A DNA stretch of 64,000 bases. Origin: Leucobacter sp. wl10 (lineage in GTDB: Bacteria; Actinomycetota; Actinomycetes; Actinomycetales; Microbacteriaceae). Shown here piece by piece: positions 16,830 through 25,654 of this stretch. A program made the position numbers and the translations under genes. The notes under the pieces are model-generated. The model worked only from the letters and a program-made list of their open reading frames with translations, was not told the DNA's origin and ran no database searches. The stretch covers positions 172,967-236,966 of the forward strand of contig NZ_KZ983990.1 in NCBI RefSeq assembly GCF_003569785.1. The letters run 5' to 3'. Position 1 is the stretch's first letter; each line of letters opens with the position of its first letter.

Positions 16830-17888
16830 ATGGCACGAAAGATCATCCACGCCATCGACGTCCACGCGGCCGGTGAAGCCGGCCGCGTGGTCGTGGGCGG
16901 TGACATGTTCGTTCGCGGCACGACCATGCAGGAGCGGCTCGTCTACTGCCAGGAGCACCTCGACGACTTCCGCCGGCTGCTGCTGCAGGAGCCCCGCGGC
17001 TACCCCTGCCTCTGCGGGGTCATAGTCACCTCGCCGGTGAACCCCGACAGCGATTTCGGCATCATCGTGTTCGAGCACGGCGGTTTCCGCCCGATGTCGG
17101 GCAGCAACACGATCTGCGCCGTCACGGCGCTCGTCGAGACCGGCCAGGTCCCGGTGGAGGAGCCGCTCACCCGGCTGCGCATGGACACCGCGACCGGGCT
17201 CGTCGAGCTCACCGTGAAGGTCGAGAACGGACGCGCCGTCGAGACCAGCATCGAGAATGTTCCCTCCTTCGCGATGGAGCTCGATCGCGAGTTCGATCTG
17301 CCCGAGTACGGCAAGGTGAAGGCCGACATCGTGTTCGGGGGCCAGTTCTACGTGCAGGCCCACGCCTCGCAGTTCGGTCTCGAGCTGAAGCCTGAGAACA
17401 CGAAGGCGATCATTCGCGCCGGCGCCCTGCTCCGCGAGGTCGCGCGGCGCGAATGCCCGGTGGTCCACCCCGAGCACCCCGAGGTCCGGGGCATCGCACT
17501 CGCGATGATCCACGGAGAGAGCGATACCGATGGGGCGGATGCGCGCAACGGCGTGATCTGCCCGAACGGTCCGGTCGATCCCGAGGATCCCGAGACCTGG
17601 ACGAGCACGCTCGACCGCTCACCGTGCGGCACCGGCACCTCGGGCCGCCTTGCGGCGAAGCACGCTCGAGGCGAGCTCGCCGTCGGCGAGGACTTCGTGC
17701 ACGAGAGCATGATCGGCTCGCTGTTCCGCGCCACCATCCGCGGGACCACGGAGGTCGGCGGCCGACCCGCGGTCCTGCCCACGATCGCGGGCCGCGGCTG
17801 GATCACCGGCATCCACGACTTCATCCTCGAGGACGACGACCCCTATTCCACCGGCTACCGCGTCGGTGACATCTGGGGCGCGGCCTGA
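16830..17888 (+). CDS. Proline racemase superfamily protein, Ser/Cys type (paralog 1)
   Basis: 352 residues with the two-lobed racemase fold. The two catalytic positions read Ser90 (PMSGSNTIC, where racemases have MCGHGT) and Cys266 (DRSPCGTGTSGRL). In this superfamily proteins with two Cys racemise or epimerise proline and 4-hydroxyproline, whereas members with one Cys replaced include trans-3-hydroxyproline dehydratases and some epimerases. Reaction: probably 2-epimerisation or dehydration of a hydroxylated cyclic imino acid. It is operonic with the DapA-family gene 9 nt upstream; a paralog with the same Ser/Cys pair lies at 29696. Confidence 0.87.
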   Translation: MARKIIHAIDVHAAGEAGRVVVGGDMFVRGTTMQERLVYCQEHLDDFRRLLLQEPRGYPCLCGVIVTSPVNPDSDFGIIVFEHGGFRPMSGSNTICAVTALVETGQVPVEEPLTRLRMDTATGLVELTVKVENGRAVETSIENVPSFAMELDREFDLPEYGKVKADIVFGGQFYVQAHASQFGLELKPENTKAIIRAGALLREVARRECPVVHPEHPEVRGIALAMIHGESDTDGADARNGVICPNGPVDPEDPETWTSTLDRSPCGTGTSGRLAAKHARGELAVGEDFVHESMIGSLFRATIRGTTEVGGRPAVLPTIAGRGWITGIHDFILEDDDPYSTGYRVGDIWGAA

Positions 17889-18006
17889 CCCTCGCAGCGC
17901 GCGACGCGATCGCGTCCTGGGCCGGTCGGCTATCGGCGCAGGGGCGTTCTCCTCGCCTCAAAGCCCCCGGGTGAGCGGCCGGGTCCGAAGCACCCGCGAA
18001 GCCTGG

Positions 18007-18028
18007 TACCCTAACAATCAGACAAACT
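18007..18028 (+). promoter_or_regulatory. Promoter/operator of the first GntR gene
   Basis: A TACCCT -10-like box (18007-18012) overlaps a degenerate operator, CTAACAATCAGACAAAC, which shares ACAATCAGAC with the racemase operator at 29633. Its place in front of the regulator gene suggests autoregulation. Confidence 0.45.
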
Positions 18029-18076
18029 CAGCATTTCGCGCGTGATCGTGAGGCGCCTACAGAATTGAAGAAGTAT

Positions 18077-18775
18077 ATGACGACGAGTAGTCGGTCGGCC
18101 AGTGTGGGCCAGGTCGCAGGTTTGTCACGCCGTGACGGCGCGATCCAGGAGATCCGCCGAGCGATCGTGCTGGGAACCCTGGTGCCCGGAGAGAAGATCA
18201 CCGAGGTCGGACTCGCCTCGCAGCTCGGCGTCAGCCGGCCCACGCTCCGCGAGGCGCTGAACCAGCTCGCTCGCGAGGGGCTCCTCGTACAGGAGCCCTA
18301 CCGCGGCATGCGCGTCGCCGAGCTCAGCGCCGGAGAGCATCTTGATCTCGCCCATACCCGCCACGCCGTCGACATGCTCGCGGTCGATTCGATCCTCGCC
18401 GTCCCCGACGGGCAGCGCATGGCCGCGCTCGACGAGTACTGGGAGGAGTTCGCCGCGGTCGAGAGGGATCCGGATCCCCTCATCCGCCACGAGGCGCACG
18501 TCGCCTTCCATCGCGGCATCTGGGAGGCCTCGGAGAACCAGGTGCTGCTGCGGCTGTGGCCGGTCATCGAGGCGCACATCACCATCGCGCTGGCGCAGGA
18601 TCAGGCGATCCGCTCGGATCCGAACCGCGCCCTCACCCAGCACCACGCGCTCATGGACGCGCTCCACAGCCGCGATCGCGACGCCGTCGATCGCGCCTTC
18701 CGAGAGCACACGATCCGCAGCGCGGAGGAGCTCCTCGAGATCATGGCCGCGCAGTCGACCGCGGTCGCCGTCTGA
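18077..18775 (+). CDS. GntR-family (FadR-type) transcriptional regulator 1
   Basis: 232 residues from ATG 18077 (a TTG 12 nt upstream is also in frame). The N-terminal winged helix carries the standard GntR pattern: IRRAIVLGTLVPGEKITE, then LASQLGVSRPTLREALNQLAREGLL. The all-helical FCD ligand domain follows, with the metal-site type Asp/His residues (HEAHVAFHRGIWEAS and a late ALTQHHALMDAL). It is the first candidate for the protein that binds the ATTGTCTGACAAT sites, one of which lies in its own promoter. It ends at a strong bidirectional terminator. Confidence 0.92.
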   Translation: MTTSSRSASVGQVAGLSRRDGAIQEIRRAIVLGTLVPGEKITEVGLASQLGVSRPTLREALNQLAREGLLVQEPYRGMRVAELSAGEHLDLAHTRHAVDMLAVDSILAVPDGQRMAALDEYWEEFAAVERDPDPLIRHEAHVAFHRGIWEASENQVLLRLWPVIEAHITIALAQDQAIRSDPNRALTQHHALMDALHSRDRDAVDRAFREHTIRSAEELLEIMAAQSTAVAV

Positions 18776-18780
18776 CGCAC

Positions 18781-18823
18781 GAGAGGGCCGCTCACGGAAT
18801 CGGATCCCGCGAGCGGCCCTCTC
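18781..18823. terminator. Strong bidirectional terminator
   Basis: A perfect 13-bp stem (GAGAGGGCCGCTC at 18781-18793 and its complement at 18811-18823) with a 17-nt loop, between the convergent GntR and SDR genes. Confidence 0.85.
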
Positions 18824-18845
18824 GCCCGGCGGCGGGCACGCAGCG

Positions 18846-19601
18846 CTACCGCACGTAGTCGGCGCCCATGATGTCGAGCGTGGCGCCGGTCATGTGGCGC
18901 GCGCGGCCCGAGGCGAGAAACGCCACCGTCTCGGCCACGTCCTCGGGCGGCACGACCTCCCGCATCGGCAGCGCGGCCAGCCTCTCCGGGGGCATGTGCC
19001 CCGCGATCATCCGGGTCGCGACCATCGCGGGGGCGATCGAGTAGGCGAGCACGCCCTCGTGGGCGAACGCGCGCGCGACGCCCTTCATGAGGTTCTGCAG
19101 GCCGGCCTTCGCGACACCGTAGGCGAGGTGCTCCCCGTCGTCGCCGCGGAGCGAGGAGCGGCTCGCCATCGAGATGATCGCGCCCCCGCCCTGCTTCCGG
19201 AAGTCGAGCACGGCGCGGCGCGTGAGCCACGCTGCCTGGCGCAGGTTCAGATCCATGTTCGCGTCCCAGCCGGCGAGCCACTCCTCCTCCGGCTCGAGGC
19301 GGGAGTAGATCCACAGGCCGGCGTTGTTCACGAGCACGTCGATGCCGCCGAGCGCATCGGTTGCCGCGTCCCACAGACCGTCGGGTCCGCCCTCGGAGGT
19401 GAGATCGGCCTGGAGCGCGACCGAGCCCCGGTCGCCGCCCTGGGCGACGAGCGCCTGGGCCTGCTCGTCGCTCGAGCCGTAGTGGATCGCGAGTCGCGCG
19501 CCGTCGCGGTGCAGCTTGCGGCAGATTTCGGTGCCGATGCCGCCGGTCGCGCCGGTGACGAGGATGCGCTTGCCGACCAGCAGGCCCTCCGCCGCGCTCA
19601 C
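18846..19601 (-). CDS. Short-chain dehydrogenase/reductase
   Basis: 251 residues, classical SDR: TGATGGIGTEI cofactor motif, NNAG, a Ser in ISMASRSSLRG and the catalytic AYGVAKAG (Tyr-xxx-Lys). The C-terminus (GATLDIMGADYVR) closes the fold. The start overlaps the stop of the upstream SDR by 4 nt, so the pair is translationally coupled and driven from the operator-controlled promoter near 20480. It probably oxidises or reduces a hydroxyl/keto group on an intermediate; the substrate is unknown. Confidence 0.88.
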   Translation of the reverse strand: MSAAEGLLVGKRILVTGATGGIGTEICRKLHRDGARLAIHYGSSDEQAQALVAQGGDRGSVALQADLTSEGGPDGLWDAATDALGGIDVLVNNAGLWIYSRLEPEEEWLAGWDANMDLNLRQAAWLTRRAVLDFRKQGGGAIISMASRSSLRGDDGEHLAYGVAKAGLQNLMKGVARAFAHEGVLAYSIAPAMVATRMIAGHMPPERLAALPMREVVPPEDVAETVAFLASGRARHMTGATLDIMGADYVR

Positions 19602-20335
19602 GAGAACAGCCCGCCCGTGATCTCGACGGTACCGCCCGTCACGTAACTCGACTCGGGGCCGACGAGGTAGGACATCAGGGCGGCGACGTCGGCCGGGCGG
19701 CCCACGCGCCCGATCGGGATGGGTTCTGCGAGTTGCTCTTCGGTGATGTTGTTGTCGCGCAGGCGCTTCTCGACCATGGGGGTGAGGATCTCGCCGGGGC
19801 AGACCGCGGTGACTCGGACGCCCTGCTTGCCGAAGTCGAGCGCGAGGCTCTTGCTCAGCGAGACGACAGCCGACTTCGATGCGTTGTAGGCGATGTGGCC
19901 GGGCGCCGGAATGAGGCCCCAGTTCGATGCGATGTTGGCAATCGAGCTCGTCTCGTTCTTCGTGAGCAGCGGCAGCGCCTCACGACAGGCGAAGTAGACG
20001 CCGGTCGTATTGACGCGGATGGTGTCGAACCAGTCCTCGTCGCTCAGGGCGAGCGCGTCGCCGCGGCGCATGATGCCGACGCAGTTGACGAGGGCGTTGA
20101 GGCTCTCGATGCGCCCGCCGAGCTCCTCGAACGCGGATCGGATCGCGAGGTGGTCTCCGAGGTCGACCACGACCTGCTCGATGCGGTCGCGGTTCCGATC
20201 ATCCTGCCAGGCGTCGTCTCGGAAGTGCAGGTCGAAGGCGAAGACTCGGAAACCGTCCGCGGCGAGCCGCGAGGCGACCTCGCTTCCGATTCCTCCGCCG
20301 GCCCCCGTGACGACCGCGGTCTTGGATTCGTTCAT
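19598..20335 (-). CDS. Short-chain dehydrogenase/reductase
   Basis: 245 residues, classical SDR: VTGAGGGIGSEVA, an Asp after strand 2 (FAFDLHF) suggesting NAD preference, NCVG, Ser in IASNWGLIPAPG and the AYNASKSA catalytic Tyr/Lys. First gene of a two-SDR unit; the second starts inside its stop codon region. The 5' region carries a good promoter and a GntR-type operator 118 nt upstream of the start. Confidence 0.88.
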   Translation of the reverse strand: MNESKTAVVTGAGGGIGSEVASRLAADGFRVFAFDLHFRDDAWQDDRNRDRIEQVVVDLGDHLAIRSAFEELGGRIESLNALVNCVGIMRRGDALALSDEDWFDTIRVNTTGVYFACREALPLLTKNETSSIANIASNWGLIPAPGHIAYNASKSAVVSLSKSLALDFGKQGVRVTAVCPGEILTPMVEKRLRDNNITEEQLAEPIPIGRVGRPADVAALMSYLVGPESSYVTGGTVEITGGLFS

Positions 20336-20452
20336 TCCTCATCATTCCCTTCGAGCTCGGCCCGCCTCAGCGGGATTGTTGTTTCGGCGCTCCATCTCGC
20401 CGTTGATCCGGAGGCAGGCGGGAAGCCGAACTCGTCGGCTCGCCCACTCAGA

Positions 20453-20509
20453 GTTGTCTGACAATCTGCCTTTGCGGCGACAGTACACCAGCGCCAAGAG
20501 GCTCGTCAA
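20453..20509 (-). promoter_or_regulatory. Promoter and operator of the two-SDR operon
   Basis: Reading the minus strand: TTGACG (20509-20504), 18-nt spacer, TACTGT (20485-20480), then the operator GTTGTCTGACAAT (plus-strand 20453-20465) just past the expected start site. The arrangement matches those at 15792 and 30805. Confidence 0.6.
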
Positions 20510-20730
20510 TCGACGCACCGGGCGATTCCGGCACAAAGTTCCCGGGCCCCGACGACCGCGCGATATCAACGCGAAATGGCCGCATCTCCATCGCAGAACG
20601 ACCGCAACACTGCCGCAGAAGACGACGAGCCGCGGGCCAACCTTCCTGTTCGCTGAATGGCGTCGACCGAGCCGCGAGAACACCCGACACCCGAGCCCGG
20701 TCTGCGATAACGTATGACCAAGTCCACCAA

Positions 20731-20743
20731 ATTGCCAGACAAA
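20731..20743 (+). promoter_or_regulatory. GntR-type operator overlapping the ribosome site of the AroE-like gene
   Basis: ATTGCCAGACAAA differs from the palindrome at two positions and runs into the AAAGGAG ribosome site. Position and spacing mirror the site before the small SDR at 15675. Confidence 0.5.
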
Positions 20744-20754
20744 GGAGCCCTCCG

Positions 20755-21624
20755 ATGGTCTCACCCGCGTTCCTCGTCGGCCTCGTCGGTACCGGCACCA
20801 TCCAGTCGCTCTCACCCGCACTGCACATGGCCGAGGGGCGGGCGCACGGACTCTCACACGTGTTCCGCCCCATCGACATCGCCGCTCTCGGCCTCGAGCT
20901 CGACCAGCTCCCCGAGATCCTGGACTGGTCCGAACGGCTGGGCTACAACGCGATGACCGTCACCCATCCCTGCAAGCAGCAGGTCATCGACTACCTCGAT
21001 CGCGTCGATCCGGTGGCCGCCGAGCTCGGTGCGGTGAACACCGTGGTCTACGCACCCGAGGGCCGCGTGGGCTACAACACCGACACGACCGGCTTCGAGC
21101 ACGCGTTCCGCGACGGCATGGGCGACGCGACGCTGCGCCGGGTGGTGCAGCTCGGCGCGGGCGGGGCCGGCACCGCGGTCGCCGACGCGCTCGTGCGACT
21201 CGGAGCCGAACAGCTCACGATCGTGGACATCGACGAGTACCGGTCGTCGTCCCTCGCCGCCGACCTGCGCGGACGGCGCGGGGCGAACGCGGTCTCGGCG
21301 CCGCACGCCGAACTGACGGCGCTGCTCGCCGAGGCCGACGGCGTGGTGCACTGCACGCCGCAGGGCATGCACGATCACCCCGGCGCACCCTTCGACACGG
21401 CGCTGCTGCGCTCCGATCTCTGGGTCGCCGACATCGTGTACCGCCCGCTCGAGACCGAGCTGCTGCGCGCCGCCCGCGCGACGGGCTGCACGACCCTCGC
21501 GGGCGGCCGCATGGCCGTCTATCAGGCCGTCGACGCGTTCCGCCTCATCACGGGCGTCGAGCCCGATGCCGAGCGCATGATGCGGCACTTCCGCGAGCTT
21601 GCGGCAGCGGAGGGCGTGGCCTAG
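20755..21624 (+). CDS. Shikimate/quinate dehydrogenase-like protein
   Basis: 289 residues, AroE fold. The substrate domain has SLSPALHMAEG and the catalytic Lys in MTVTHPCKQ, with the conserved Asp in NTDTTGFEHAF; the NAD(P) domain has LGAGGAGTAVADAL. The gene is isolated from other aromatic-biosynthesis genes but is preceded by an operator of the island, so a catabolic polyol/hydroxy-acid dehydrogenase role (as in quinate use) is more likely than housekeeping shikimate synthesis. An EPSP-synthase-like gene lies 5 kb downstream in the same island. The VDIDEYRSS stretch after strand 2 carries an Asp, favouring NAD. Confidence 0.85.
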   Translation: MVSPAFLVGLVGTGTIQSLSPALHMAEGRAHGLSHVFRPIDIAALGLELDQLPEILDWSERLGYNAMTVTHPCKQQVIDYLDRVDPVAAELGAVNTVVYAPEGRVGYNTDTTGFEHAFRDGMGDATLRRVVQLGAGGAGTAVADALVRLGAEQLTIVDIDEYRSSSLAADLRGRRGANAVSAPHAELTALLAEADGVVHCTPQGMHDHPGAPFDTALLRSDLWVADIVYRPLETELLRAARATGCTTLAGGRMAVYQAVDAFRLITGVEPDAERMMRHFRELAAAEGVA

Positions 21625-21814
21625 CCGGAGCCCGCCGACGCTCCGCGCCCGGCTTCCACCCACCCCTTCATGCCCTGCAGCGCGGTCCCGTCCGTCCGCA
21701 CCTCGACGAGCGCCGATACCAGATCTTCGAAGACCGCGCGCGGCGATTCTTGGACGGAGCGACTCTTCGCAACCTGGCCGGCGCGATGGCAGATCCCGCA
21801 AGTCCAGGCCCGGT

Positions 21815-23008
21815 TCACACTTGTCTGGAGACCGTCTTGCTCTCTCCTTCACCGGTGACCGGGGCTCCCCACACGAGTTCCATGCCGAAGCCCGGCTTGT
21901 CAGGTACGAACATCTTGCCGTTTCTGAGCACGTACGCGCTGAAGTCCACGCCCTCCGTCGTATCGGTGATGCCCTCCACGAGCGCCACGCCGGGGTAGCC
22001 CGCGCAGAACTGAGCCGCGTAGTGGGTCTTGAGCTTGATCCCCCAGGCATGCGGCGAAATGCGAGCGCCGATCTCCCTCAACCGCGGCATCAATCGACGC
22101 CAACTGGTCAATCCGAACGCGTGGCCGAGCCCGAGATCGCCCTGGACGTCCATCTGGAACACTCCGAGGTACCCCTGCTCATACAGCTCGATCAGCAGCT
22201 CGACCTCGGGGTCCGTTTCACCATCGGCGATCAAGGTCCTCGGCGACACCCGATCGAGGTGCTCCCTCAGGGCACGAAAACCCTCGAGGTTCTCGCGGAA
22301 CGGCTCCTCGATCCAGTACAGCCCGACATCGGCGACCGCATCGACATACTCCTTCATCCGGTCAACCGTGTACGCATCATTGGCGTCCACCAGAATCTCG
22401 CAGTCAGGGAAGTGCTCCCGCACCATCCTTGTGACCTCGATGTCTCTCCTCAGCCCGTCAGGCCAGTCCATCCACCTGGGCGCTCGCCCGATCTTCAGCT
22501 TGAAGGCCCGATAGCCGTAGTCATAGCCGTACCGGCAGTTCTCCAAGACCTGCCGCAGGCCTCCCGGCCTCGTGTCGGGACTGATGTCGTCGAAGTAGAT
22601 CAGTGTGTCGTACACCGGCACCGGGTTGAGACCGTCGTTGCCGAACATCTTGTAGCACGGGATGCCCAGAATTCTGCCCGCCAGGTCATGCAGCGCGAAG
22701 TCGAACGACGACAACGACATGTCCAGAATGCCCTGGTCCGGTGCGAACAGCTCCGCGACAGTCCTGCCCAGAACGAGCTCGTCCTCGGTCAGATCCGGGC
22801 GGTAGAACAGGCCGGACGCCAGCCCCCACCCCGAAGCCCCTCGATCGGTGAGGAGCTCCTTCACCAGAACCTCGTCGCCGTATCCGTGTTCGTCTCGGAA
22901 GGCGTTCTTGCCGATGAGCCTCGGAAAACGCGTGCGGATCTTGTAGGTGTTGACCTTATGGATCGTGTGAGCGGCGAGATCACTCGCCCCCGTCTCCGTT
23001 GATGCCAT
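21815..23008 (-). CDS. Mandelate racemase/muconate-lactonizing family dehydratase (enolase superfamily)
   Basis: 397 residues from the ATG at 23008, chosen for its GAGGAG site. Seen: the KxK pair Lys170/Lys172 (FKLKIGR), metal ligands Asp208 (VDANDAYT), Glu234 (WIEEPF) and Glu264 (ADGETD), and a late His320 (SPHAWG). This is the mandelate-racemase type layout, usual for acid-sugar dehydratases. It is the last gene of a unit with the kinase and aminotransferase upstream. The third-codon GC looks lower than in neighbours, hinting at separate acquisition. The 190 nt beyond its end (21625-21814) hold only an unrecognised 65-codon open frame. Confidence 0.87.
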   Translation of the reverse strand: MASTETGASDLAAHTIHKVNTYKIRTRFPRLIGKNAFRDEHGYGDEVLVKELLTDRGASGWGLASGLFYRPDLTEDELVLGRTVAELFAPDQGILDMSLSSFDFALHDLAGRILGIPCYKMFGNDGLNPVPVYDTLIYFDDISPDTRPGGLRQVLENCRYGYDYGYRAFKLKIGRAPRWMDWPDGLRRDIEVTRMVREHFPDCEILVDANDAYTVDRMKEYVDAVADVGLYWIEEPFRENLEGFRALREHLDRVSPRTLIADGETDPEVELLIELYEQGYLGVFQMDVQGDLGLGHAFGLTSWRRLMPRLREIGARISPHAWGIKLKTHYAAQFCAGYPGVALVEGITDTTEGVDFSAYVLRNGKMFVPDKPGFGMELVWGAPVTGEGESKTVSRQV

Positions 23009-23066
23009 TTCACTCCTCAGTGACGATTGTTCGACCTCCGTGTTTCGAGTCTCCCGCGTGGCCTCG

Positions 23067-24410
23067 CTATGCCTCCCCGAGCACCGCGTCCAGCGCGCCG
23101 AGCAGGCGCGTCGCATGCTCCTCTCCGAACACGAGCGGCGGACGGATCTTGAGCACGTTCGAGGCCGCGCCCGTCGCGGAGATGAGCACGCGGCGCTCGC
23201 GCAACCCGTTCACGATCGCCGTCGCCCGCGCGGCGTCCGGCGACTTCTCACCCCGGTTGGCGACGATCTCGACGCCGCAGTAGAGCCCCGCGCCGCGCAC
23301 GTCGCCGATCGCCTCGTGGCGTCGGGCCAGCTCCTCGAGCCCCGTGCGCAACACGCCCCCGATCCGCTGCGCGTTCTCCTGCAGGCCCTCGTCCCTGATC
23401 ACGTCGAAGGTCGCCTGAGCCGCCGCCATCGCGACCGTGTTGCCGCCGAACGTGTTGAAGTAGCGGGTGTCGTGCCCGAAGCGCTCGACGACGTCGTGCC
23501 GCACGACGACGCCTGCGACGGGATAGCCGTTGCCCATCGGCTTGCCGAGCGTGACGATGTCGGGGTCGAGGTCGTGCCGCTGGTAGCCCCAGAAGCGATC
23601 GCCCGACCGGGCGAAGCCGCACTGCACCTCGTCGGCGACCATGAGCCCGCCCGCGGCGTGCACCACCTCGGCCACGCGCTGCAGCAGCGTCGTGGGCTCC
23701 GCGAAAATGCCGTCCGAGGTGAAGAGGGAATCGGCCACGAAGGCGGCGAGGCCCTCGCCGTGCCGCTCGATGTCGTGGATCTGCTCGGCGACGTCCGCGA
23801 CGAACCGCTCGATCAATTCCTCGCGGGGCAGTCGGTACGAGTCGGGGGTGCGCACGCGGCGCACGTAGACGCCGAGCGGCGAGTGCTCGCCGAGCGAGGG
23901 CGAGAAGCCCGCGCTGAGGGAGGAGTTGCCGTGATAGGCCTCGGAGGTGACGATGATCCCTCGCCGGCCGGTGCGGTGCTGAGCGATGCGCAACGCGAGG
24001 TCGTTCGCCTCGGACCCGGTGCAGGTGAACATCGTGCGGCCCCGCGCTGCGAGCTCGCCGCCGAATGTGCCGAGCAGGTCCTGCGCGTACGCGAGGATGC
24101 CGTCCTGCAGGTACCGGGTGTGCGTGCACAGCGTATCCATCTGCCGGCTCACGGCCGCGGTCACCGCCGGATGAGCGTGGCCGACCGAGACGACGTTGTT
24201 GTAGGCGTCGAGATACTCGTTGCCGTCGCGGTCCCAGAGCAGCACTCCCCTGCCGCGGCTCACCTGCACCGGTTCCTGATAGAAGAGCCGATAGGCCGGA
24301 CCGAGCAGGCGCTCCCGGCGGTCGATCATCGCCCGCGTAACCGCGTCGAGTCCTTCGGCCCGGGCCGGGTCGAAGGCGTTGTTCATCTTTCCGCGAGGCG
24401 TTGCGGTCAT
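23067..24410 (-). CDS. Class III PLP aminotransferase or phospho-lyase
   Basis: 447 residues. Seen: the FTCTGSEANDLAL cofactor block, the Asp in VADEVQCGFARSG and the PLP Lys in TLGKPMGNGYPV. The general wording (YNNVVSVGHAHPAV, FNTFGGNTVAMAAA) resembles AGXT2 and the related ethanolamine-phosphate and 5-phosphohydroxylysine phospho-lyases. It lies 30 nt after an APH-type kinase gene, the pairing known from hydroxylysine degradation (kinase makes the phosphate ester, PLP enzyme eliminates it), so a phospho-lyase reaction on a phosphorylated hydroxy-amine is a serious possibility. An AAAGGAG site supports the start. Confidence 0.87.
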   Translation of the reverse strand: MTATPRGKMNNAFDPARAEGLDAVTRAMIDRRERLLGPAYRLFYQEPVQVSRGRGVLLWDRDGNEYLDAYNNVVSVGHAHPAVTAAVSRQMDTLCTHTRYLQDGILAYAQDLLGTFGGELAARGRTMFTCTGSEANDLALRIAQHRTGRRGIIVTSEAYHGNSSLSAGFSPSLGEHSPLGVYVRRVRTPDSYRLPREELIERFVADVAEQIHDIERHGEGLAAFVADSLFTSDGIFAEPTTLLQRVAEVVHAAGGLMVADEVQCGFARSGDRFWGYQRHDLDPDIVTLGKPMGNGYPVAGVVVRHDVVERFGHDTRYFNTFGGNTVAMAAAQATFDVIRDEGLQENAQRIGGVLRTGLEELARRHEAIGDVRGAGLYCGVEIVANRGEKSPDAARATAIVNGLRERRVLISATGAASNVLKIRPPLVFGEEHATRLLGALDAVLGEA

Positions 24411-24440
24411 TGCATGCTCCTTTCGGGGGAAGCGCGCGGG

Positions 24441-25517
24441 CTAGGCGCGGAAGGCGTCGAGGATCTCGGAGACCTCGTCGAAGGGACGGTCGAGGAACCA
24501 CTCGAGCTGAGCCCAGCCCTGCTGGGTGTTGCGCATGATGTACCCGACGTTCTCGGGGAAGAGCAACGCACGGCGGGTGGTGATGAGCGCGCGGGCTATC
24601 ACCCGCGCCATGACGAGGTGGGGAACGAGACTTAACTCGCGATCCGTGAGCGCCGCCAGTCGCAGGTACCCCCGCAGCAGATCCTTGCCCGCGGCGAAGG
24701 GATCATCCACCGGATGCCGGGCGAGATCTCGAGGCAGTTGATTCAGGAGAGCGGTCGAGACGTCGACGGCCACGGTGGTCGTGACGGAATCGCCGAAGTC
24801 GAAGACGCCGGTGAGGAACTCCTCGCGGCTCGGGTCACCGAGCAGGTTCGACTTGCTGAAGTCGTTGTGCAGGACTTGCATCCGCATTCCGTTCACCTCA
24901 GCCGAGATGTCGGCGAAACGCGCCAGGCCGGCGGCGAGCGCCGCACGCCTCCTCCTGTCCTGAACGAAAGCCAGCAAGGGGGTGAGTTCGAGCGCTCGGC
25001 GCGCGTCCCAGGCGAGGGGGCGGGTCGCGCAGGGATGAGCGAACGATTCGGTGGCGATGCGAAGCTTGGCGAGGGCCTCGCCCACGAGTTCGCGTTGCCG
25101 CGCATCCGTCTCCAGCTCGTCGAGAGTGGTGCCCGGGAGGTATTCGATGAGATGCACCTCCCGGTTCTGACCCGCTTCGTCCACGAGTGCGGTGACGGAT
25201 CGGCCGCTGAGGTCAGCGCGGAACCTCGGTATCGGGATCGACGGATCGGTATCGATCACGTGCTGATGCAGCTGGCGCACGAAATCGAGTTCTCCTCGAT
25301 CATCGCCCGGATTGGCCACCTTCATGACGAATCGCGGCATTCGATTGATGTCGACCCGGAAGGTGTCGTCTTTCTCGGTTGCGAGCCGCAAGACCTGCGC
25401 GTCCAATCCGTACACGTCACGAACGACCGCGCGCGCCTCACCGCTCCCCATCGAGACGTAGTCGCCCGTCAGGCCGCCCCCATCCATGAGGGCGGCTGCT
25501 GTCCTCGGTTCAGACAT
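24441..25517 (-). CDS. APH-family small-molecule kinase (hydroxylysine-kinase-like)
   Basis: 358 residues from the ATG at 25517; an ATG at 25526 is also in frame but lies directly on the AGAGG site. Kinase features: Lys in RFVMKVANP, the catalytic HNDFSKSNLL loop and metal-binding DFGDSV. Despite the fold name there is no reason to think of antibiotic resistance: the gene is first in a catabolic operon with a class III PLP enzyme and an acid-sugar dehydratase. By analogy with hydroxylysine kinase it may phosphorylate a hydroxylated amino compound. Its promoter shares an operator with the divergent GntR gene. Confidence 0.82.
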   Translation of the reverse strand: MSEPRTAAALMDGGGLTGDYVSMGSGEARAVVRDVYGLDAQVLRLATEKDDTFRVDINRMPRFVMKVANPGDDRGELDFVRQLHQHVIDTDPSIPIPRFRADLSGRSVTALVDEAGQNREVHLIEYLPGTTLDELETDARQRELVGEALAKLRIATESFAHPCATRPLAWDARRALELTPLLAFVQDRRRRAALAAGLARFADISAEVNGMRMQVLHNDFSKSNLLGDPSREEFLTGVFDFGDSVTTTVAVDVSTALLNQLPRDLARHPVDDPFAAGKDLLRGYLRLAALTDRELSLVPHLVMARVIARALITTRRALLFPENVGYIMRNTQQGWAQLEWFLDRPFDEVSEILDAFRA

Positions 25518-25544
25518 CGGTGGCATCCTCTCGAGTTATGTCTG

Positions 25545-25581
25545 GTTGTCTGACAATAGCACGTTAGAAGGACACTGCCAA
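25545..25581 (-). promoter_or_regulatory. Promoter and operator in the kinase/GntR divergent region
   Basis: On the minus strand TTGGCA (25581-25576), 17-nt spacer, TATTGT (25558-25553). The -10 box is embedded in the operator GTTGTCTGACAAT (25545-25557), so a bound regulator would exclude polymerase from the kinase operon and possibly from the divergent GntR gene. Confidence 0.6.
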
Positions 25582-25654
25582 TGGCGCTGCTGAGGTCAGG
25601 CTATGATCGGCGGATACGGATTTCGACGGCCGACTGGATCCGAGGTGACCGCCA

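Noticed and set aside
21621..21818. 65-codon minus-strand open frame after the dehydratase
   Set aside because: No ribosome site or recognisable domain; it may be a remnant, but the evidence does not support a gene.
24441..25517. Aminoglycoside resistance gene
   Set aside because: The fold is APH-like, but the gene is in an operator-controlled catabolic operon with a PLP enzyme and a dehydratase; small-molecule kinases of this fold are common.
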